Below the pieces are notes generated by a model, which did not search any database, was not told where the DNA came from, and was given only the letters and a program-made list of their open reading frames with translations. Source: Ceratothoa steindachneri (Eukaryota > Arthropoda > Malacostraca > Isopoda > Cymothoidae). From it: DNA of 64,000 bases. The first letter of the stretch is position 1. Each line of letters starts with the position of its first letter. Positions 55,600-64,000 of the stretch are shown one piece after another. The position numbers were made by a program, and so were the translations under genes. The stretch spans positions 130,890,545 to 130,954,544 of the forward strand of contig OZ018328.1 of assembly GCA_963969495.1 (NCBI GenBank). Direction: 5' to 3'.

Positions 55600-56270
55600 T
55601 TGGCAAAGGCAGCTCCCCGTATCGCTCTGCAATCGGTCAAAACATTTCAATCGATGCCTTCGATCGTAAACCTAAAGTGTTTGATTGAAAGTTCTATGCA
55701 TTGAAGTTATTTGATTAATGTTGAATAATTTAATTATGGGCTTTTAAATGCCTGATTGATATAACCTAATATCTCGCAATCCTCAGTGAAATATTTTTGC
55801 AAAATTGCAGTAACTCCTTTATCTGATGCATCCGTAATCAGATGGAGTGGACATTCTTTACTAATGTGTAGGAGAAGGGAGGCGTTGACTCCATTCTTTG
55901 TGATTGCAATGAAATCAGATTCTGCTTGGTTGTTATAATACAAATGGCAATTGGTTTTACGCTTGTTCCCATTTTTTAATGTTTAGTGAGCGGAAGGAAA
56001 GTTGTGGCTGCATTTTTTAGGAATCTTCTGATGAAATTCACCAATCCTAAGAACTTGTACAGCTATTGCAAAGTTTTACTTCAGAAATAATAATTGATAG
56101 CAACTATTTTATCGTCCGCTGGGAATATACTCTGAGATTGGACTTTATATCCTAAGAAACTAATACGATATGCCGAGAAAATACACATTGCAATATTGAT
56201 TTGCAAACCTTGTAATTTCAACATTACAAAGAGTTGTTTCATATATCGCAAATGTTGAACATACAGTATA
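55600..56270 (-). pseudogene. Gypsy RT end and RNase H remnant
   Basis: Reverse strand: HLRYMKQLFVMLKLQGLQIN (56195-56255), RISFLGYKVQSQSIFP and ADDKIVAINY (56100-56170), FLGLVNFIRRFLKNAATTFL (56000-56060), then ASLLLHISKECPLHLITDAS (55820-55880; Asp in TDAS opens RNase H) and LSIKHFRFTIEGID (55640-55700). This is the canonical Ty3/Gypsy sequence after the YxDD box. Stops at several points make it a remnant; integrase does not follow. Confidence 0.82.
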
Positions 56271-57106
56271 TGATAAAATTAATCCTTCAATGTATGCAAT
56301 TGATTCTAACACTTCAGCCTATCTACCCGGGCAAACAAAGCTAGGAAAATAGGGGTTAATCGAAAATGCGAGTAATTATTGACAGAATAATGTATATTTC
56401 TATGAATATTCGAGAGCATATGGTTGTGTTTGGTTTCATCTCATTGAAGTACTCTTTTATGTTGTTTATAAGTGATTTGTTTGTTGGAATGAATGAATGT
56501 TTGTCGTGTGTGTGAGCATTTGCTTGCATTTCCACGCATACCGATTTTAAATTGCGGATTGCACGAACTTCTCATTTGCACCCTGAAAGTAAAAACCATT
56601 TTTCGTCTTTATATTATTTTATAGGGACCTTTGTAAGGAGCAGAAAAAGTAGAGGGAGGGGGAAGAACACCCGATACAATTTCAGTGGTAATTGCTCTGG
56701 TTCCACTTCATTGAAATCTCAACCGGCCACGAAAAAAAAAAAATAGCAACCTCATTGGACTCACATTTTGCAAGCTCCACAACCATCAAGCTGCATTGAC
56801 CTTATTGATGACAAATGTCGCCATCCTCCCGAAGATGATGGCAGAGTTTGAGATTGCCAGGGGTACCAATGATCTCTATAATTGTATTTGTTGGTACGAT
56901 AAAGAGTTATTATGTTTCCAAGAAAGTTACAAAAACATTATTATACTTTTGAACATAGCGACCTGGTTAACAAAATTCTACTTATATACTAATAATTTAT
57001 ATTTGTACATAATTATAATTAATACTAATATTTTGGGCAAAATAAGTTTATACAATTATTGTATTACAGTGATTTACTATCAGTCTCGAGTCATATCATT
57101 GAGTTG
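56271..57106. other. No gene recognised
   Basis: AT-rich. A + frame at 56796-57167 includes a LYNCICWYDKELLCFQESYK stretch that could be a frayed Gypsy gag cysteine region upstream of the protease at 58086, but this is weak. Confidence 0.35.
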
Positions 57107-58059
57107 TATAGGGTCTTTCAATAACGTCGCTCGGTTGTTAAATGTAAATAAAACAAGTTGTGTGTGATATATGCACTCAATTTATTTTAAATTTGAAAGT
57201 ACATTTTATGGCATTAAGTGTGGAATATGAAATCGTTCAAATGTCCACCGCGGCTTCCCTTCGTGGAACGTATTCGGGAGGCCCAATTTTCGATGACTTC
57301 GTCGCATACATCTGGCTGAATTTGCTGGATGGTGTTCGTTATGTTGACTTTGAGGACATCAACTGTTTGCAGATTATTCGCATAGACCTGTGATTTAAGG
57401 TAGCCCCCCCAAAAGTAGTCTATTGGCGTTAAATTGCATGATCTCATTGGCCAGTTAACGTGCGTCCGCGCGAGATGACCCTGCCCTGAAATCGCTGGTG
57501 CAAAATGTCTATCATGGCGTACGCAGTGTGGTACGTAGCGCCGTTCTGTTGGAACCACATTTCGTCAGTATCCATATCAGGCATATAATCCAGTTGAGGC
57601 CACAAGAAGTTGCTTATCATCGATCTGTAGGTCTCGCCGTTGACGGTTATGGCAATCCCATCTTCGTTCTAAAAAAATACGGACCAATGATTCTGTTAGA
57701 CGAAAATCCGCACCAAACAGTTACTTTGTTGGGATGCACTTGGTGCTGGTGAATTTCTTGTGGATTGTTTTCGTCCCAAATCTGACGATTTTGCTTGATC
57801 ACAAATCCATTCATCCAAAAATGGGCCTCGTCGCTGAAGATGATTTTGGGGGAAAAATTTGGGGCAACTTCCAACTGCTCTAGAGCCCAATCAGCGAACA
57901 CACGGCGTTGATTTACACACGCTGTTCAACGCCATAACCTTCCATCGTGACTTGCCAAGTAGTACTGAACAGTTCACAGTGAGGTTGCCATATGTCGCTT
58001 TAACAACATAGCCACTATCGCCTGACAAAGCTCGAGCGTCCTTATTGAAAGGCTCTATA
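57107..58059 (-). mobile_element. Short DDE transposon with intact 27-bp ends
   Basis: Inverted ends TATAGGGTCTTTCAATAACG... (57107-57133) and ...CCTTATTGAAAGGCTCTATA (58033-58059) match at about 23 of 27 positions. The 953-bp span encodes one reverse-strand transposase remnant. TA at the outer edges fits a Tc1/mariner-type target. It sits between two Gypsy remnants. Confidence 0.85.
57214..57960 (-). pseudogene. Tc1/mariner-like (insect-type) DDE transposase
   Basis: Frame 57901-57647 reads FADWALEQLEVAPNFSPKII then FSDEAHFWMNGFVIKQNRQI, containing the first catalytic Asp in SDEAHFW, and WCGFSSNRIIGPYFF. The middle (57560-57646) is out of frame by an indel. The third frame, 57558-57214, has VNWPMRSCNLTPIDYFWGGY, where the Asp of LTPIDY is the last catalytic residue, and DEVIENWASRIRSTKGSRGG at the end. 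The N-terminal DNA-binding region is missing, so the protein is ~230 residues instead of more than 300. It matches a transposase group common in arthropod genomes, from memory. Confidence 0.82.
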
Positions 58060-58085
58060 CAATCTCACTATTAAAGATTGTATAG

Positions 58086-58760
58086 TTGTACTACCGTGCG
58101 GTCTCCCCCCCCCCGAAAAAATCTGAAAGTTCTTGCACGTACTGGTTTCAAAGAGATAAACATACATCATGGAAACGCCAAGATGCGGTAGTGATAGAAA
58201 ATGTGCCATCTAAAGTGCTTACAAAAGAGTGCTTCCAAATTTTCGAGCCCATCAGAAATAGGGAATACGTAATCGACATTGGGTCAACAACCGCTGGCAG
58301 AGATTCAGAAGAATCTACGTACCTCTTTAGAAAACGTCCTATTTTCCTTGTACTTAGTTGGAATATTATTACGTTCCTTGCGTGTGACGTTAAATTTGCA
58401 ATTATTGGTGCTGATTTTCTCTCCATTTTCAAATTTAATAGTTAATTCAAGAATTTCCACATTAATTGATGATGAAACTCAAATTGCTAGCAGTGTAGTG
58501 GTACATAATAAAACAACGCCATTAATATCATTGTCAATTTCGAAGGATTCGCCCTTCCGTGATTTACATAATCTCGAAATAGAGTGACTTATATAGTATA
58601 TGCTTGGTAATAATAGCGGTGAAAATAAGGAAACTGAGAATACAACTATCTCTCCATCCTTCTTACAGCAAATTATTAAAGAAGGCTTCCCAGTAGCGTG
58701 AAGAGCAAGAAGTCTCTGATCTAAGTTCCTAGAAGTAATAAAAATATTTTAGAATCATTG
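58086..58760 (+). pseudogene. Gypsy protease to RT-start remnant
   Basis: The + strand reads EYVIDIGSTTAG (58255-58300; the usual DTGA active site appears as DIGS), then FAIIGADFLSIF (58395-58430), and after a frameshift NLIVNSRISTLIDDETQIAS (58435-58490). The IxGADFL block is diagnostic for Ty3/Gypsy retropepsin. Downstream, FLQQIIKEGFPVA (58655-58695) followed by RARSL corresponds to the entry into reverse transcriptase. No RT palm follows. Confidence 0.72.
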
Positions 58761-58900
58761 TTGCTTGCAGATAAAATTCTTCCTTCAAACCCATCTTTCG
58801 CGTCCCTCTTTAACATAATTTCTAAAAGGGTTCAATCCAACAAAGTAATGGGCAATTGTACATTGTTAAATTCAATAACAGTTAAATATAGGTGTCGAAG

Positions 58901-59103
58901 TTTAGTGAGTAGGTAATCCCAGTCCCACTTCCTGGACATATATTTTATTACCGCACCGAGGTGAAGTGGAGGTGAAGCAGAGGTGAAGCGTATCCAATAC
59001 ACCTACCTTAGCCACTTCCGGTGAATAAGAATAGCCCCGGTGCGTTCCCCTTTTGATCAAAACTAAGATGATGATCCCCTGAGTGTGTCCCCACTCACTA
59101 AAA
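58901..59103. repeat. Possible small MITE
   Basis: TTTAGTGAGTAGG at the left and CCCACTCACTAAA at the right are inverted with 1-2 mismatches over 13 bp, 203 bp apart. The interior has three GAGGTGAAG units. No target duplication could be confirmed. Confidence 0.35.
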
Positions 59104-59976
59104 GACAACCACGGGTGGATCAGTGTAATATTGAGATTTAAGCCGAATGGATTGCTTAATAATTGCCAAAGGATCGTCCAAAATAGTTAAACACACAGAT
59201 ACAAAAATAATCTTTAATGTACATGAATTTGAAATAAGCAACAGTGTATATAAATATAAATAGAATTAATCTTGCACTGGATAAATAAGTCTACAAAAAT
59301 GTCGTGGGGATTAGTTGAAAATTACTCACTGGGATGCTTGCGTCTTAATGACACCCGACAGCATGAATGGAATATTATTATTAAGTTAAACACTGAATTA
59401 AGTAAGCACTTCTAATACTCGAGATTATGGGCTAGGGGTGGAAATTCTAGTTCACAAATAAACTGATGAAGTTAGAGGAGGGGATAATTCAATTAACGAT
59501 ACCTTTGAGTTCGTAAGTATTTTTGAAGGGGACGGTGAAGATCTCTTCTTCTGGTGACGATGATCGCACCTAGTCCGGCCGTCCAAGGTTACCAAATAAG
59601 AGGATAATCCTAGACCGGGTATATAATGATCCCCTGCCAGATCACGAAGGTGAGCCAAATGTTGACTCAAATAGGACTTCTTCCTCGAAGTACCTGTCCG
59701 ATTATTCGGCTCCTGTAGTGGGTAGCCAAAACTGATTACCTAGCTACGTCTAGGGTAATCCGCAGAGGGAGGTCCTGTGTAACCTCAGACTCTGAAGGGA
59801 GGGTGGCCTGCGAGAAGTTTGGCACCTACAAGTACCGTGATGGCAACAACCACTTCTCCGAGAAGTTCCTTCCTTGCAGCAAGCGAACGGTTTTCTTTGT
59901 CGATCGGGCTCCACACTAACTCGACGTAGGTCCAAGAACTTCTGCCTGAATCCAGGGAGAAGTTTTACTTTTATTT
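59104..59976. other. No gene recognised
   Basis: Sequence becomes GC-richer towards the tandem units. A 94-codon reverse frame (59750-60034) has many Arg and Cys residues but no known domain. Confidence 0.4.
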
Positions 59977-59981
59977 CTCTC

Positions 59982-60493
59982 ATGGGAAGAAATCGAGAGA
60001 GAGAATCGAATTCTCGTAAAATCCGTATCGTCACGCGAAAGACGTTTTTTTATCTTTGGGCATACAGTATGTCTTTCACGCCTTCGAGCCATCTCGGAGT
60101 TTACGATGGCGCGAAAAAGGGAGACAGAGAATTCGAGGCGAGAGGTGCATTTAGAGATACAAGAGGGCAGGCAGCTTGCGTCGGAGTATTTCTGCGTACA
60201 CTTATGTACGCGGTATTTAGACTTCTACACCCCTATCCGTTTTGGAAGACATTCTTCTGACGTGTAACTAGGAATAATGTATACTTTTAACATCGACATT
60301 GGTTACACGAACAATACATAAAAAAACAACAAATCAAAACGGAGTTCAACGAATACAGGAACATAAAATAAGCATGACGGAAAAAGGAACACAGGGGTTT
60401 CTGTCATATACAGAACACTCCAGAATAATTAGGAGGTGATGATTAAGTACAAAAAAAATGAATCCAAGGCGAAGTTATCCTTTTATTTCTCTC
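59982..60493. repeat. Tandem 0.5-kb unit A
   Basis: 512-bp unit starting after CTTTTATTTCTCTC and containing AATCGAATTCTCGTAAAATC, a 63-codon + ORF (60069-60260; MSFTPSSHLGVYDG to the stop) and a GGAACACAGGGGTTTCTGTC block. Units B and C follow after the inserted LTR. Confidence 0.88.
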
Positions 60494-61957
60494 TGTGATA
60501 GAACGGGTTGAGGCCGCTCAATTTCAACCACTATCACATGTTATTTAAAACCAAGATGCTACCCACGGGCATCTTCGCTTTGAAGCCTGGCGCTTTATCG
60601 CAGGCACCTGAGTCAATGTTTAAACAAGGAGGTTTATCTTCCCCCGTTCGCCCCCTGCGCCGACCTCGACAGATTGAGTTAGGCTTATGGGCAGATAAGG
60701 CATTGTTCTCAGGCTCGGCTGTGCATTCCCTCGAAGGCCCCCACTCCATTGTCCCCCACGCCAAGGGGATGTCCCGACTCTTTATATGGAAACTTAACCA
60801 CTAAGATTCAGATTAGAGATCCAGATTTTCTTCGCGAGACATCACTACGGTCCAGTCTCACCTTGTGCACCAAAGGGGCCTCGACCTCGAGATCCACCAT
60901 CACTTGTCCAGAAGAAGGACAATATACCTTGAGTGCCAAGGTTTGAGCCTTCGTGACGCCAAGTCCACAAGGCTTCTCCTGTTGTTCAGAAAGAGAACAA
61001 CGTTAGAACAGCCCTTGTTCTTTCGAGCCTGTTGACAAGAAACGGTTCTCACCTCCCCCCTGTTGTTCAGAAGAGAACAACCTAGAACAGCCATTGTTCT
61101 TCCAGCCCGTTCGCCAAGAAACGGTTCTCACCCTTTTGCCTTGTTGTTCAGAAGAGAGCAACATCAGAGCAGCCATTGTTCTTTCGAGCCCGTTGACAAG
61201 AGACGGTTCTCACCCCCCCCCCCTGTTGTTCAGAAGAGAACAACGTAGAAAAGCCATTGTTCTTCCAGCCCGTTCGCCAAAAAACGGTTCTCACCCTTCC
61301 CCCTTGTTGTTCAAAAGAGAACAACATTAGAACACCCATTGTTCTCGAGCCTGTAGACAAGAGACGGTTCTCACCCTCCCTGTTGTTCCGAAGAGAACAA
61401 CGTAGAACAGCCATTGTTCTTCAAGCCCGTTCGTCAAGAAACGGTTCTCATTCCCAAGACGCCATGTCAGGATCATTAATTCCCCCCCCTTCGGCTGGAA
61501 CTCGCCAGCGGACCGAAAATTCCTTCACGTCGCCTTCCTCTGCACAACAAGTGTAATTACGTAAGCCGAACGTTACCTTTGAGTATTTAACCCTTTTGTC
61601 AACTCTATCCTGTGCTTTAAATGGTCTAGCGAACCATCTCATCCCTTTAATTTATGTTTGTTTTACCTTTTTAAATCTCTTAATCCTCGGATTAGCTAGA
61701 TTTCCCACGACTTTTTCCAGTTCTCTGTTTATGTCAATATTTTCCGTTTTGTGTGTTGTTGATAGTTTTTATTAATAAAACTCTATTTTATTAATGATAG
61801 CCATATTATTATCCTTGAGCTCAGTTCCACTTCTTAAGCATATCGAAGATACATAATATCGGTCAACCCAGACATCCACGCACTCTAAAGATAATTAAAT
61901 ACGTTCCCTCAACGAATAGTTATATATGGTATATCGTCGAGAGTCCATTCTACGACA
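60494..61957 (+). mobile_element. Solo LTR, copy 2
   Basis: Starts TGTGATAGAACGGGTTGAGG, ends CATTCTACGACA, and is flanked by CTCTC on both sides (60489-60493, 61958-61962). 1464 bp; same family and orientation as copy 1, 38 kb away. It is inserted exactly at the junction between tandem units A and B, whose boundary sequence normally reads TTTCTCTCACGGGGAG. Carries a TTTATATGGAAAC box (60782), the 82-bp minisatellite and an AATAAA signal (61782). Confidence 0.9.
60979..61460 (+). repeat. 82-bp minisatellite inside solo LTR copy 2
   Basis: Six units starting near 60979, 61061, 61142, 61224, 61305 and 61381, one more than in copy 1. This roughly accounts for the 76-bp length difference between the two LTRs. 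Confidence 0.88.
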
Positions 61958-61962
61958 CTCTC

Positions 61963-62480
61963 ACGGGGAGAAATCGAGAGATAATCGAATTCTCGTAAAA
62001 TCCGTATCGGCTCGCGAAAGACGTTTTTTCATCTTTGGGCAGACAGTATGTCTTTCACGCCTTCGAGCCATCTCGAAGTTTACGATCGCGTGAAAAAGGA
62101 CGACAGAGAATTCGAGGCTAGAGGTGAATTTAGAGATACGAGAGAGCAGGCAGCTTGTGTCGGAGTATTTCTGCGTACACTTATGTACGCGGTATTTAGA
62201 CTTCTACATCCCTACCCGTTTTGGAAGAAATTATTCTGACGTGTAACTAGGAGTAATGTATACTTTTAACATTGGCTACACGGACAATACAGGAAAAAAA
62301 CAAAAAAACAAAAAACAAATCAAAACGGGAGTTCAACGAATACAGGAACATAAAATAATCATGACGGAAAAAGGAACACACGGGTTTCCGTCATATACAG
62401 GAAACTCCAGAAGAATTAAGAGCTGATGCTTAAGTACAAAAAAAATTAATCTAGGGCGAAGTTTTCCTTTTATTTCTCTC
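61963..62480. repeat. Tandem 0.5-kb unit B
   Basis: 518-bp unit beginning ACGGGGAGAAATCGAGAG, with the same 63-codon ORF (62048-62239) open from ATG to stop. Confidence 0.88.
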
Positions 62481-62860
62481 ACGGGGAGAAATCGAGAGAG
62501 ATAATCGAATTCTCGTAAAATCCGTATCGTCGCGCGAAAGACCTTTTTTCTTCTTTGGGCAGCCAGTATGTCTTTCACGCCTTCGAGCCATCTCGGAGTT
62601 TACGATGGCGTGAAAAAAGGCGACAGAGAATTCGAGGCGAGAGGTGCATTTAGAGATACGAGAGGGCAGGCAGCTTGTGTCGGAGTATTTATGCGTACAC
62701 TTATGTACGCGGAATTTACATTTCTACATCCCTACCCGTTTTGGAAGAAATTATTCTGACGTGTAACTAGGAATAATGTATAATGTATCCGTCCTATACA
62801 GGAAACTCCAGAATAATTAAGAGCTGATGCCTAAGTACAAAAGAAATAAATGATTATAAT
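62481..62860. repeat. Tandem 0.5-kb unit C, shortened
   Basis: Directly follows unit B. The ORF is intact (62568-62759). About 120 bp between TAATGTATA and AGGAAACTCCAG present in A and B are missing here. Beyond 62860 the sequence turns into AT-rich DNA leading to Gypsy pol; the unit may be 3' non-coding sequence of that element. Confidence 0.82.
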
Positions 62861-63043
62861 CAATACATTAATCCGGGTAGTATGATATAAGACCCACATG
62901 CAAAAAAAAAATCAAAAATCAAAAATTAATCACGGCAGTTATGGAACGTGTTATATTAGCAACTTTACAAATATAACATGAATTAATTAGTGTGCGGATA
63001 CTAAACCTTTATCTAAAACTTACATAGCTATAATACCGATTAT

Positions 63044-64000
63044 TTACAAAGGCTCACTAGGTTCGTCTACCGGGTTCCTAGACAAACTATCCGCGAGTAC
63101 ATTAAGAGATCTCTTTAAATATCGGATATCATATTGATATTCGGATAATAACAGGGCCCAACGCATGAGTCTCCCATTCTGACTCTTACAACTTTTTAAG
63201 TACGCTAGGGGTTTGTGATCCGTTTCTATGGAGAACGGTTTACCTATCAAGTATATGCGGAACTTTTGTACCCCAAACACGATAGCTAAGGCTTCTAGCT
63301 CCACAGTGGCATACTTCTTTTCCTGATCGGAAAGTTTCCGACTTGCAAAAGCCACCGGGAATGGCACTTCTGCCACGTATCGCAACAAGGCGCATCCAAG
63401 GTTACGGTGAAGGGTGCCGATCTGAACGCTGATTTTCTCCTCAGGATTAGATAAGTGCAGGATAGGGGCAGTCATTGGTTTCCGTTTGAGTGTGCGGAAG
63501 CTGGCAATAGCCCTGGGGTTCCACTTAATAGGGTCTGGAGATTTCTTTTTATCCAGGTCATTTAAGGAGGAGGTAACGGACGGATAGGAGGAAGCTGCTT
63601 CTAAAAGGGGTCGGGATTTTGTTTCTTCGAGACTGAGGGAGGCCTATCGGTTAGTGGTTTTACCCTATCCTTGTGTGGTGATATGCGGTTCTCGCGAAAC
63701 CTGAATGCTAAATGGGTAATAGTGCTATAATGAAAATAGCACTTGGGGGGCTTACTTGTTAAGCCGTGAGACCTCAGTAGGCCTAAGAGTGGGCGAAGGC
63801 TCACGAAGGGACCTTCCCCTGTACGCATGGCTACGTACACGTTGTCCAAATAGATTGTGACGTTTTCTAGCCCTTCTACATCTTTTCGCATAAAACTGTA
63901 GTATTCTCTTAAGAGCGAGACCATTTGGGCGATCTTAACAGGCTCGAGTTCGGGATTCAAAACTAACTCGGGGGAGGGTTCTTCCTGGGGGAGCGAGGTA
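63044..64000 (-). pseudogene. Ty3/Gypsy pol: RT end and RNase H
   Basis: Enters from the right edge. Frame 63960-63601: EPVKIAQMVSLL, VTIYLDNVYVAMRTGEG with the catalytic box as YLDN (63845-63865), LRSHGLTSKPPKCYFHYS. After a frame break (63480-63600), frame 63475-63044 reads PVAFASRKLSDQEKKYATVE and LEALAIVFGVQKFRIYLIGK, then FSIETDHKPLAYLKSC and RWALLLSEYQYDIRYLKRSL with NVLADSLSR, the full RNase H signature. Canonical boxes read YxDD, so the second Asp is Asn here. The frame stops at 63044 before any integrase. Confidence 0.88.

Overview
The window looks like a transposon-dense, intron-style stretch of an invertebrate animal nuclear genome. Three things point to this: AT-rich sequence with many long (TA)n tracts, eukaryote-only element classes (Penelope-like, BEL/Pao, Gypsy, LINE, tRNA-derived SINE, hAT, Tc1/mariner), and the absence of any operon-like gene run. 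An arthropod, perhaps a crustacean, is my best guess. It rests on the mix of element families and on pentamer arrays built from TAGNN units, and it is inference only. I found no host gene that I can name. Almost every coding trace is a decayed mobile-element gene.

Layout. 0.5-1.4 kb: an internally deleted mariner with both inverted ends. 1.6-5.9 kb: four Penelope-like (PLE) pieces separated by (TA)n tracts, one of them inside a palindrome. 6.1-10.0 kb: a hAT element with matching ends and an inverted internal duplicate. 10.6-13.1 kb: a SINE-like remnant, a Gypsy integrase remnant, a second hAT and a tandem duplication. 13.8-17.1 kb: a Gypsy leader and gag-protease. 17.4-19.2 kb: a long reverse-strand pseudogene of an unnamed transposase-like family, with four stops and no frameshift. 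19.6-20.4 kb: a LINE reverse transcriptase. 21.4-21.7 kb: a 45-bp minisatellite. 22.25-23.64 kb: a solo LTR with a 5-bp target duplication. 23.9-35 kb: dispersed repeats, (TA)/(GA) tracts, three Tc1-like traces, a 14-bp minisatellite and a SINE inserted in an inverted repeat. 35.5-36.3 kb: a decayed copy of a second unnamed conserved family. 36.6-37.9 kb: another Tc1-like copy and an unassigned ORF. 38.2-44.1 kb: a nearly complete BEL/Pao element on the reverse strand, cut by a precise 1.04-kb insertion. 45.7-46.5 kb: a LINE 3' end with decamer tail. 47.3-54.0 kb: two degenerate pentamer arrays in opposite orientation around a 3.7-kb spacer that holds the most GC-rich segment and a PLE remnant. 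55.6-58.8 kb: two Gypsy remnants on opposite strands around a short DDE transposon with intact ends. 59.98-62.85 kb: about 515-bp tandem units interrupted by a second copy of the 22-kb solo LTR. 63.0-64.0 kb: Gypsy pol running off the window edge.

The parts do not form a cooperating system. They record repeated nesting: a SINE in a repeat, an LTR in a tandem array, an insertion in Pao pol, and PLE pieces in (TA)n. The best candidates for something undescribed are the two unnamed protein families (17.4-19.2 and 35.5-36.3 kb), the head-to-head pentamer-array inverted repeat, and the LTR family carrying an 82-bp internal minisatellite.
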